A DNA stretch of 9,484 nucleotides. Source: Clostridia bacterium (GTDB lineage Bacteria > Bacillota > Clostridia > Saccharofermentanales > UBA5734). Positions 1 through 4,934 of the stretch are shown here, one piece after another. The notes beneath the pieces are model-generated. The model was given only the letters and a program-made list of their open reading frames with translations. It had not been told where the DNA came from and did no database searches. Position numbers and translations under genes: made by a program. The stretch's first letter is position 1; each line of letters opens with the position of its first letter. The stretch is taken from positions 1 through 9,484 of the forward strand of contig JAGPFK010000030.1 in assembly GCA_018056585.1 (NCBI GenBank), read 5' to 3'.

Positions 1-40
1 CTTTGAGACCATCCAGGATGTGTTGAATGAACTCTTTCAC
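1..40 (-). CDS. 5' end of a probable DUF2273 small membrane protein gene (partial, runs off left edge)
   Basis: Just after the amaP stop, a minus-strand frame opens with GTG at 40 (peptide VKEFIQHILDGLK) and stays open to the window edge. A GGTGA motif lies 5 nt before this GTG. A second in-frame GTG at 49 would overlap the amaP stop as GTGA. Only 13 codons are visible, so the product is inferred from context: in Firmicutes the gene after asp23/amaP is often a small two-helix DUF2273 membrane protein, and its N-terminus commonly looks like this short amphipathic stretch before the first membrane helix. The membrane segments themselves are outside the window. It would belong to the efp-asp23-amaP transcript. 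Confidence 0.4.
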   Translation of the reverse strand, partial: MKEFIQHILDGLK

Positions 41-45
41 TAAAA

Positions 46-597
46 TCACCGCTCAACCCGAGCAGCAACAGGTTCAACACGGCTGACACGAATGATGACT
101 TTGGCAACAGGAATGCCGGTGTACCGCTCGACATCTTTCTTGATGCGATCCTGTACCTTGGCCATCATGACCGGTACTTCAACGTCAGAATAAAGGACCG
201 CATTGAGTAAAATGGTTATTTTATCTCCTTTTGCAGGAGCAACTTTAGCTTTGGCGGATTTAATGCCGCACTGAGCTGTTCTGGCCGAATTGAGCGCAAT
301 GCTTTCAATGGCATCAACGCCGATATCAATGGTTCCAATTTCCGAGGTCCGGACCCGAGAGCGACGCAAACGGCCGCTCAGAATACTGTAGACCAGTCCA
401 GAGAGACATAAAATAAGGACGGCCAACCAAAAAACAATCGCAATGATTTGGTAGGTTCGCTGGTCGCGAAGATAGGTTACCAAAATAATCATCTGACTCA
501 AAACGTCATTATTAATCATCATGAGCAGAAAAATAAGCGAAAAGACGGAAAGCAAAAAAGTCAAAACAATAAAGGCGAACCGGATAAATGCGTTCAA
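46..597 (-). CDS. amaP: Alkaline shock response membrane anchor protein AmaP
   Basis: A 183-aa membrane protein. Two hydrophobic helices are visible at about residues 7-27 and 51-72, separated by a short loop, followed by a basic stretch (RLRRSRVR) and a C-terminal Asp23-like alpha/beta domain (about 85-175). That domain contains the family pattern of a beta strand (KITILLNAVLYSDV), then a helix ending DVERYTGIPV and a last strand (AKVIIRVSRV). In staphylococci AmaP holds Asp23 at the membrane; the same role is inferred here because an Asp23-family gene sits immediately upstream. The start is TTG at 597, overlapping the upstream TGA stop as TTGA, with a strong AAGGAGG ten bases before it, so translational coupling is likely. 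No ATG gives both TM helices with a comparable ribosome binding site. Family assignment is firm; the start codon is nearly so. Confidence 0.9.
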   Translation of the reverse strand: MNAFIRFAFIVLTFLLSVFSLIFLLMMINNDVLSQMIILVTYLRDQRTYQIIAIVFWLAVLILCLSGLVYSILSGRLRRSRVRTSEIGTIDIGVDAIESIALNSARTAQCGIKSAKAKVAPAKGDKITILLNAVLYSDVEVPVMMAKVQDRIKKDVERYTGIPVAKVIIRVSRVEPVAARVER

Positions 598-929
598 GAA
601 TGCTCCGCCTCCTTTTCCACGACACCTTTTACATGAACATGAACCGCTTCCACCAGAAGCCCGGTATACTTTTCCACATCTGCCTTAACACGTTCCTGTA
701 TCGACCAGGCCACTTCAGGGATGATGGTTCCATAATAGACAATCGGGTAAACCGTGATCGTGACAGCATCTTCATTTCCTTCATGAAACACAACTTTGAC
801 GCCTTTACCCTCATGTTCGATGCCAAAAGCTTCTTTCATCGTTACGATTGTACCGGATTCCAGGCTCGCTACACCCTCCGCCTGCATGGCCGCTTCTGCG
901 GCATACTGGGCAACAAAGCCCTGAGACAT
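594..929 (-). CDS. Asp23/Gls24 family envelope stress response protein
   Basis: A 111-aa soluble acidic protein of the Asp23/Gls24 (DUF322) family. Typical features are a central strand pair (VKVVFHEGNEDAVTITVYPIV), the YGTIIPEVAWSIQERVK helix and the conserved ending VEKYTGLLVEAVHVHVKGV. These proteins coat the inner face of the membrane through AmaP, the next gene, and relate to cell-envelope homeostasis. The start chosen is ATG at 929 (MSQGFV), because GGGGAG lies 8 nt upstream; an upstream in-frame ATG at 974 would add 15 poorly conserved residues and lacks a good site. It lies 51 nt after efp and overlaps amaP by 4 nt. The efp linkage resembles the Bacillus efp...yqhY-nusB neighbourhood, so this may be the YqhY-type paralogue rather than true Asp23. 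Confidence 0.9.
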   Translation of the reverse strand: MSQGFVAQYAAEAAMQAEGVASLESGTIVTMKEAFGIEHEGKGVKVVFHEGNEDAVTITVYPIVYYGTIIPEVAWSIQERVKADVEKYTGLLVEAVHVHVKGVVEKEAEHS

Positions 930-945
930 CGTTCGTTCTCCCCTG
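915..945 (-). promoter_or_regulatory. Ribosome binding site that decides the Asp23-family start
   Basis: On the minus strand AGGGGAGAA precedes the ATG at 929 with about 8 nt spacing, whereas the longer in-frame ATG at 974 has no purine-rich site. This supports the shorter 111-aa product. Confidence 0.6.
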
Positions 946-980
946 ATAGACGCGTGCGGATAAGTTTTTTGCATGGCGAC

Positions 981-1538
981 TCAGGCCCGCTCCATGTACT
1001 CGCCTGTACGCGTATCGATGCGAATGCGTTCGCCTTCATTAATAAACAAGGGGACTTTCACAATCGCGCCGGTTTCTACAACGGCATTCTTTGTGACATT
1101 CGTGGCTGTATCACCTTTAACGCCTGGTTCGCACTCGATGACTTCCAGCTCAACGAAGGTTGGCGGCTCGATGCCTAAAATCTCGCCTTTGTATGACAGA
1201 ACCCTGCAGACCATACCTTCTTTTAGAAACTTAAGCGCATCACCCAACATGTCGCTCGTGAAAGGCACTTGTTCATAGGTTTCAACATCCATAAAATAAT
1301 GCAAATCGCCGTCTTTATATAAATAGGTCATATCGGAGCGATCCAGCTGGGCGCGCTCGAATTTTTCATTTGGGTTGAAGCTGCGTTCGACAACGCTCCC
1401 TGTTTTTAAATTTCGGTATTTGGTTCTGACAAATGCCGATCCTTTTCCAGGTTTAACATGCTGAAATTCGATGACCTGGTAGACCTGACCATCCATTTCA
1501 AAGGTGACGCCATTGCGAAATTCACCTGCACTGATCAT
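981..1538 (-). CDS. efp: Translation elongation factor P
   Basis: A 185-aa protein, the normal EF-P length, colinear with the family: an N-terminal KOW-like domain (1-65), a central OB domain (about 66-126) and a C-terminal OB domain (about 130-185) ending RIRIDTRTGEYMERA, the usual EF-P terminus. EF-P binds between the ribosomal P and E sites and relieves stalling at consecutive prolines. The loop that reaches the peptidyl-transferase centre reads HVKPGKGSAF with Lys32 at the tip. This is the lysine modified in Bacillus (5-aminopentanol) and equivalent to the beta-lysylated Lys34 of E. coli, so the K-type rather than the Arg-rhamnose type is present; whether it is modified here cannot be seen. 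The ATG at 1538 has a GGGGGG ribosome binding site 9 nt upstream. It appears to be the first gene of the efp-asp23-amaP operon. Confidence 0.98.
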   Translation of the reverse strand: MISAGEFRNGVTFEMDGQVYQVIEFQHVKPGKGSAFVRTKYRNLKTGSVVERSFNPNEKFERAQLDRSDMTYLYKDGDLHYFMDVETYEQVPFTSDMLGDALKFLKEGMVCRVLSYKGEILGIEPPTFVELEVIECEPGVKGDTATNVTKNAVVETGAIVKVPLFINEGERIRIDTRTGEYMERA

Positions 1539-1597
1539 GATTTATATCCCCCCATGTGTTTTATAGCCAGAAAATCATTTAAGATTGGCTGTCTTTC

Positions 1598-1641
1598 ATG
1601 TGTGAATTGTAACACATACGGACGAAATGCGTAAAGATCAA
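1598..1641 (-). promoter_or_regulatory. Probable efp-operon promoter with inverted repeat over the -10
   Basis: On the minus strand an extended -10 (TGTTACAAT, i.e. TG-N-TACAAT, -10 at 1611-1606) is preceded at 18 nt by TTTACG as a weak -35. The predicted start is about 60 nt before the efp ATG. The -10 lies within an inverted repeat, ATGTGT-N8-ACACAT (1598-1617), which could be an operator. No T-tract follows in either direction, so it is not a convincing terminator for yqeG. Confidence 0.4.
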
Positions 1642-1654
1642 GAAAAATTCCGCA

Positions 1655-2233
1655 TCAGGTATGGCGATCCGTCTGTTCACTTTTGGGATTGAGTTTCTCC
1701 TGATTGGTCCGCACTGGACGATCGATCTTCAGCCGATAGTGTTTTTTTACTCCTTTTTCAACCAATCGCTTCATACGAACATGAAAAGCTTCCTGCCGAT
1801 TACGCGGCTGAACCAGTACAGCCAGACAGCCGGCTCGCCTGGCACAAATAACATCGGTTAAAATCTGATCCCCAATGATGACCACTTGTTCCGGCTTGAC
1901 ACCAGCTGACCGGCAGATTTCCATCATGGCTTTTGTTGAAGGTTTTTTTGCCGAAGCCACAAAGGGAATCTTTAGCGTGGAAGCGTAAGATTTGATGCGT
2001 TCAGGCCTTGCGTTTGACAAAATGTAGCAGGAAAGCCCGGCTTCATTCGCGCGTGAAATGGCTCGGTGTGCGTAATCATCTGCCTGATGCGCGCCATGAT
2101 AAGCCAAGGTGTTATCCACATCGATCAGAATCAAGTGATAACCATTTTTATAAAAGGCGTTAAAATCCAGGTCATCCAGCGAGGCGCAATACAAATCAGG
2201 CTTCAGATATCGATTTATTTTCGAAAACATCAC
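1655..2233 (-). CDS. yqeG: YqeG family HAD-IIIA type phosphatase
   Basis: A 192-aa HAD-superfamily protein of the YqeG family. Motif I is LILIDVDNTL with the nucleophile and acid/base pair at Asp38 and Asp40, motif II is YILSNA (Ser73), motif III is the Lys pair in ASAKKPSTKAM (about 96-97), and motif IV is VVIIGDQILTDVICARRAG (Asp122, Asp127). All catalytic residues are present, so an active phosphatase is expected; the physiological substrate is not settled for Firmicutes (some relatives act on phosphatidylglycerophosphate). The C-terminal tail (about 155-192) is basic and variable. Starts GTG at 2233 and ATG at 2230 are adjacent; AAGGAT lies rather far upstream, so the exact start is uncertain by one codon. 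It stands alone here, without its frequent partners yqeH and aroE, on its own promoter, and is about 115 nt upstream of efp. Confidence 0.92.
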   Translation of the reverse strand: MMFSKINRYLKPDLYCASLDDLDFNAFYKNGYHLILIDVDNTLAYHGAHQADDYAHRAISRANEAGLSCYILSNARPERIKSYASTLKIPFVASAKKPSTKAMMEICRSAGVKPEQVVIIGDQILTDVICARRAGCLAVLVQPRNRQEAFHVRMKRLVEKGVKKHYRLKIDRPVRTNQEKLNPKSEQTDRHT

Positions 2234-2273
2234 TCGGTCGGTCCATCCTTAGTCTTTTTACACGTTATGCTTA

Positions 2274-2302
2274 AGTATAGTTTTTGTTCCGTTATCTTTC
2301 AA
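2274..2302 (-). promoter_or_regulatory. Sigma-A-type promoter of yqeG
   Basis: Minus-strand TTGAAA (2302-2297), a 17-nt spacer and TATACT (2279-2274) form a near-consensus housekeeping promoter. The predicted start is near 2267, giving a leader of about 35 nt before the yqeG start. The -35 context TGGTTGAAA is identical to the 9 bases at the -35 of the aspartate kinase promoter (3489-3497). Confidence 0.65.
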
Positions 2303-2644
2303 CCATCACGGCTTATCCTTTGGGTCCGTGAAAAGCATATCGTTCAAAGCGTTTCTTATGACCATCGGTAACATGAATTTCCTGCTTATACCTGTGTTTT
2401 GGCTGATGTATTTTATTGAGCCCTCTTTAGCATATGGATTCATTTAACAGAAAAAGCTGCAAGCGAGTCAAAATGGTAAGGCAGCGAATGCCGAAAACCT
2501 GAAGATTATACCGGTATCTTTTGGCTTTGAACCTGATCATATGGGGTCCATTTTTGTATCTGCAGTTTTGATTTGAATCTATGCGTTCAAACTGGCTGTT
2601 TCGTCTGGAGACACATTTTCTTTGATCAGTGGAATAAATCGGCA
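2303..2644. other. Gene-poor stretch with possible coding debris
   Basis: This stretch of about 340 nt has no gene I can support. A minus-strand open frame (2427-2645, 72 codons) begins at TAATG overlapping the stop of the 90-aa gene, but it lacks a ribosome binding site and has an unconvincing composition. Other short open frames on the minus strand near 2313-2450 have protein-like runs (for example GSIKYISQNTGISRKFM in one frame and QEIHVTDGHKKRFERYAF in another) but no usable starts or consistent frame. The simplest reading is decayed coding sequence or plain spacer. I see no tRNA, terminator or riboswitch. Confidence 0.4.
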
Positions 2645-2917
2645 TTATTTCATTCGTTTTTCTATTTCACTCATTCGACGCATGATCACTTTCGATTCGC
2701 TTTCCATTTCTGAGACAATTCTTTTCAATGCCACGGAAAGGACAGAAAAAAGCAGTGGTATGCACAGGATGATCATTGCGACAAAAATAAAATATCGTCT
2801 GTAATCGCTATACTCCAGCATCTGATAAAAAAGAACCATATTGAATATCGCATCCAGGCCGGAAATAACTGCAAAAGCAATCATCATATTCGAAAATTTA
2901 TTCAGTTCAGAAAACAT
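2645..2917 (-). CDS. Small two-helix membrane protein of unknown function
   Basis: A 90-aa protein that I do not recognise. Two hydrophobic segments (about residues 10-32 and 41-64) are joined by a short polar turn (EYSDYRR). The remaining 25 residues form a charged, probably helical tail (about 65-90, rich in E, K, R, M) that would face the cytoplasm if the N-terminus is also inside. It has a strong ribosome binding site (AAGGAG, 5 nt before ATG 2917) and an extended -10 promoter directly upstream, so it is very likely expressed despite its isolated position in a gene-poor stretch. No neighbour suggests a job. The layout of two TM helices plus a cytoplasmic helix resembles many small stress or holin-like proteins, but nothing specific supports either. 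Confidence 0.75.
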   Translation of the reverse strand: MFSELNKFSNMMIAFAVISGLDAIFNMVLFYQMLEYSDYRRYFIFVAMIILCIPLLFSVLSVALKRIVSEMESESKVIMRRMSEIEKRMK

Positions 2918-2949
2918 ATCTTCTCCTTATCAGGTCGTTTTAGAGATAA

Positions 2950-2958
2950 AGTATAGCA
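2950..2958 (-). promoter_or_regulatory. Extended -10 promoter of the 90-aa membrane protein gene
   Basis: The minus-strand sequence TGCTATACT (TG-N-TATACT) lies about 33 nt upstream of the ATG at 2917. No good -35 is seen at 17 nt (TTTATT), as is common with extended -10 promoters. The predicted leader is about 25 nt. Confidence 0.5.
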
Positions 2959-2994
2959 CCGGGCCTTCTCTTAATAAAGCGTCTGATTGAACAA

Positions 2995-3183
2995 TTTCAA
3001 ATCCACAAGTTAAAGTGCAACGTCTGTGACAGCTTCCACCAGCAAGGATTTGCTTCGCCATTTACATGACCGAAGCGCCAATTGATTCTGTGTGCCGCCA
3101 TCGATGGCCGCGGTTTCGCTGTATTGCTCCGGCATGCTCTTCGGTACCCCATCAACTGCCAAGTGACGGCAACAATGGAGGTA
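2995..3183 (-). pseudogene. Possible decayed 3' end of an IS30-type insertion sequence
   Basis: A minus-strand frame without a start (57 codons between TAG 3184-3186 and TAA 3010-3012) ends in LLVEAVTDVAL, and the stop is followed closely by AACTTGTGGATTTGAAAT (3012-2995). In Firmicute IS30-family elements the transposase often ends in a VAL-like motif just inside a terminal repeat of this ACTTG...ATTTGAAAT flavour. That resemblance is from memory and is weak. The upstream part of the frame (PEQYSETAAIDGGTQ) is not clearly transposase-like, no DDE residues are visible, and no matching second terminal repeat is present nearby. If correct, the element is only a remnant. Otherwise this is plain intergenic sequence. 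Confidence 0.28.
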
Positions 3184-3219
3184 CTAAACCCGATTCTTGA
3201 GTCTTGTCTGTGGTCGCCT

Positions 3220-3488
3220 TCACAAGCCTACTTCATATATTGAGATCCATAATTGAGAAACCACAGTGATCAACAGGACGACCAGCAGGGAAATGCCGAT
3301 CTGAATGTTCTGATGCCCTTTCCCCGAAAATCAGGCTGTTTTTCCATATAGAAATCTTTGATATCATCATCCCGCATCAACTGTGGTGAGCCAGGCATCA
3401 GTTTCTCGACATTTTCCTTAAGCGCCGTCTTGCGTTCCAGACGATTCAGCGCGAAGGGAGATCCTGGTTTCAATGTTTTTTCAACCAC
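3220..3488 (-). CDS. Small tail-anchored protein, in frame only with a -1 shift (recoding or frameshift mutation)
   Basis: From GTG 3488 a hydrophilic, charged 57-residue stretch (VVEKTLKPGSPFALNR... to PDFRGK) reads in one frame. The same frame then stops after 15 more residues (TGA ending at 3270). At 3318-3324 the codons CGG GGA AAG contain the X_XXY_YYZ heptamer G_GGA_AAG. Shifting back one base there opens a 32-codon tail with a clear membrane helix (IQIGISLLVVLLITVV), ending at TGA 3222-3220, to give 89 aa. In the -1 frame a TGA lies just upstream of the heptamer, so this tail can only be reached from the first frame. The product would be a C-terminally anchored cytoplasmic domain of unknown family. 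The start is uncertain: AAAGGA lies 12 nt before the GTG. A decayed gene with a one-base change is the main alternative. Confidence 0.45.
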
Positions 3489-3497
3489 TGGTTGAAA
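3479..3497. promoter_or_regulatory. Perfect 19-bp palindrome over the aspartate kinase -35: candidate operator
   Basis: The sequence TTTCAACCACTGGTTGAAA has two perfect 9-bp arms around a central C. Its right arm contains the -35 box TTGAAA (3492-3497) of the aspartate kinase promoter, and its centre holds the GTG start of the divergent small gene. The one-base spacer makes it a poor RNA hairpin, and T-runs are on the wrong side for a terminator, so a dimeric repressor site is the best reading. The regulator is unknown. Confidence 0.55.
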
Positions 3498-3520
3498 TGG
3501 TCCTTTTGCTTGACTATAAT
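3492..3520 (+). promoter_or_regulatory. Sigma-A-type promoter of the aspartate kinase gene
   Basis: TTGAAA (3492-3497), a 17-nt spacer and a perfect TATAAT (3515-3520) are present. The predicted start is near 3527, leaving a leader of about 20 nt with AGGGGG as ribosome binding site. The leader is too short for a lysine riboswitch, so control is expected at the promoter and by allostery of the enzyme. Confidence 0.75.
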
Positions 3521-3545
3521 TGGATTGTTTAGGGGGAACACTTTT

Positions 3546-4901
3546 ATGTATAAAGTCTGTAAATTCGGCGGATCTTCCCTTGCGAACGGTGAACAGATCC
3601 GTAAAGTCTGTAGTATCATGCTCAGTGATCCGTCCCGGCGGATCATGGTCGTTTCTGCGCCTGGAAAAAGAAACCGCGATGATTTGAAAGTAACGGATTT
3701 ACTCATCGCTTTAGCCAACGCACGCATCAGCGGTTATGACGCCCAAAAAGAATACCGGGCTGTCATTGATCGATTTTCGGCTATTGCCTCTGAGTTGGAA
3801 CTGCAACAGCCTATCATTGATGAGATTTCGTCTGATCTGAAAGAACGAATAGAAAGCGATCACACCAGTTCCATGCGCTATCTGGATGAAATCAAAGCTG
3901 CCGGTGAAGACTACTGCGCGCGCATCGTTGCCAATTATCTTCAAAGCATTGGGCGCCAGGCACGGTATGTCCATCCAAAAGACGCCGGCTTGTTGTTAAC
4001 AGAAGAATATGGAAATGCGCAGGTTCTGCCCGAGTCCTATGAGCGTTTGCGTGCCTTACGCTTTATCCCGGATATTGTTGTTTTTCCCGGTTTTTTTGGA
4101 TACTCACCTTCCGGCCGGATTGTGACATTTCCAAGAGGCGGATCAGACATCACGGGTTCTATCTTGGCCGCTGCGACGGATGCTGATGTTTATGAGAATT
4201 GGACGGATGTTGATTCCGTTTATTCTGTTAACCCGTCTTTGGTCAGTCATCCCCATCCCATTTATGAGATTACATACGACGAGATGCGTGAATTAGCTTA
4301 CGCTGGATTTTCTGTTTTGCATGAGGAAGCACTCATACCGGTATACCGAAAGGGCATACCGGTTCATATCCGGAATACAAACAATCCGTCTGCTCGCGGA
4401 ACAATGATCGTGAAAAACAGGGCCAATTTTGACGGTGTGGTGACCGGCATTGCCGGCGCAAAGGGATTTTGTTCTTTGCATCTCAGTAAGTATCTGATGA
4501 ACCGTGAGGTGGGTTTTGCGCTCAAAGTGCTGAAAATTCTGGCCGATGAGCACCTGCCTTTTGAGCATATGCCGTCCGGGATTGATTCCTTGTCAATCAT
4601 TCTTCGCAAGGAGTTGTTTACCCCAGATAAAGAAAAGATCATAACAGACCGGTTGATTCATGAATTGGGAATCGAAAATGTTTCTGTCAGTCGCAATTTA
4701 GCCATCGTGATGATTGTTGGAGAAGCCATGGCCCGGACAGTGGGCGTGACAGCCAGAGCCGCGACGGCTCTCAGTAAAGCCGGCGTTAACTTAGAAATCA
4801 TCAATCAGGGCTCATCTGAAATCAGTGTGATGTTCGGTGTGCGCGAGGAATATTGCAATTATGCCGTCAAGGAACTCTACAAGGAGTTTTTTCAGCGTTA
4901 G
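3546..4901 (+). CDS. lysC: Aspartate kinase (ACT-domain, YclM/ThrD-like)
   Basis: A 451-aa enzyme that phosphorylates aspartate, the first step toward lysine, threonine, methionine and diaminopimelate. The amino-acid kinase domain starts with KFGGSS (6-11) and continues with VVSAPGKRNRD (35-45), FPGFFGYSPSGRIVTFPRGGSDITGS (180-205, substrate and ATP binding) and ENWTDVDSVYSVNP (217-230). Two ACT regulatory domains follow, at about 308-365 and 378-445 (LAIVMIVGEAM..., VNLEIINQGSSEISVMFGV). Length and motif spacing match the monofunctional class of Bacillus AK III, known for feedback by lysine with threonine; the effector here is not deducible. The start is ATG 3546, 9 nt after AGGGGG and downstream of a consensus promoter; the longer frame from 3492 would begin inside the -35 box and is rejected. 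It is the only plus-strand gene, with no pathway neighbours, so it is probably a single-gene unit. The symbol lysC is generic. Confidence 0.97.
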   Translation: MYKVCKFGGSSLANGEQIRKVCSIMLSDPSRRIMVVSAPGKRNRDDLKVTDLLIALANARISGYDAQKEYRAVIDRFSAIASELELQQPIIDEISSDLKERIESDHTSSMRYLDEIKAAGEDYCARIVANYLQSIGRQARYVHPKDAGLLLTEEYGNAQVLPESYERLRALRFIPDIVVFPGFFGYSPSGRIVTFPRGGSDITGSILAAATDADVYENWTDVDSVYSVNPSLVSHPHPIYEITYDEMRELAYAGFSVLHEEALIPVYRKGIPVHIRNTNNPSARGTMIVKNRANFDGVVTGIAGAKGFCSLHLSKYLMNREVGFALKVLKILADEHLPFEHMPSGIDSLSIILRKELFTPDKEKIITDRLIHELGIENVSVSRNLAIVMIVGEAMARTVGVTARAATALSKAGVNLEIINQGSSEISVMFGVREEYCNYAVKELYKEFFQR

Positions 4902-4910
4902 AAGTGAGAA

Positions 4911-4934
4911 CGGTCAATGTCCTCGTGATGACCG
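4911..4934. repeat. Short inverted repeat between convergent stops
   Basis: CGGTCA (4911-4916) and TGACCG (4929-4934) can pair around a 12-nt loop across the aspartate kinase / deacetylase-like gene junction. The 6-bp stem without a T-tract is too weak to call a terminator; it is recorded because the two stops are only 12 nt apart and no better terminator is visible. Confidence 0.25.

Noticed and set aside
588..1178. Long plus-strand frame (196 codons) opposite the asp23-like and efp genes
   Set aside because: It is antisense to two clear genes, has no ribosome binding site and has a shadow composition.
2427..2645. Minus-strand 72-codon frame starting at TAATG on the stop of the 90-aa gene
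   Set aside because: It has no ribosome binding site beyond possible coupling, an implausible composition rich in R, N and C, and no recognisable domain; treated as debris.
3492..3545. 18-residue N-terminal extension of aspartate kinase
   Set aside because: The ATG lies inside the -35 box and upstream of the predicted transcription start; family members start at the KFGGSS region as from 3546.
3521..3545. Lysine riboswitch or T-box before aspartate kinase
   Set aside because: The leader is only about 20 nt, too short for either element.
3470..3727. Minus-strand 85-codon frame opposite the aspartate kinase start
   Set aside because: It overlaps the well-supported kinase promoter and 5' coding region and shows no protein features.
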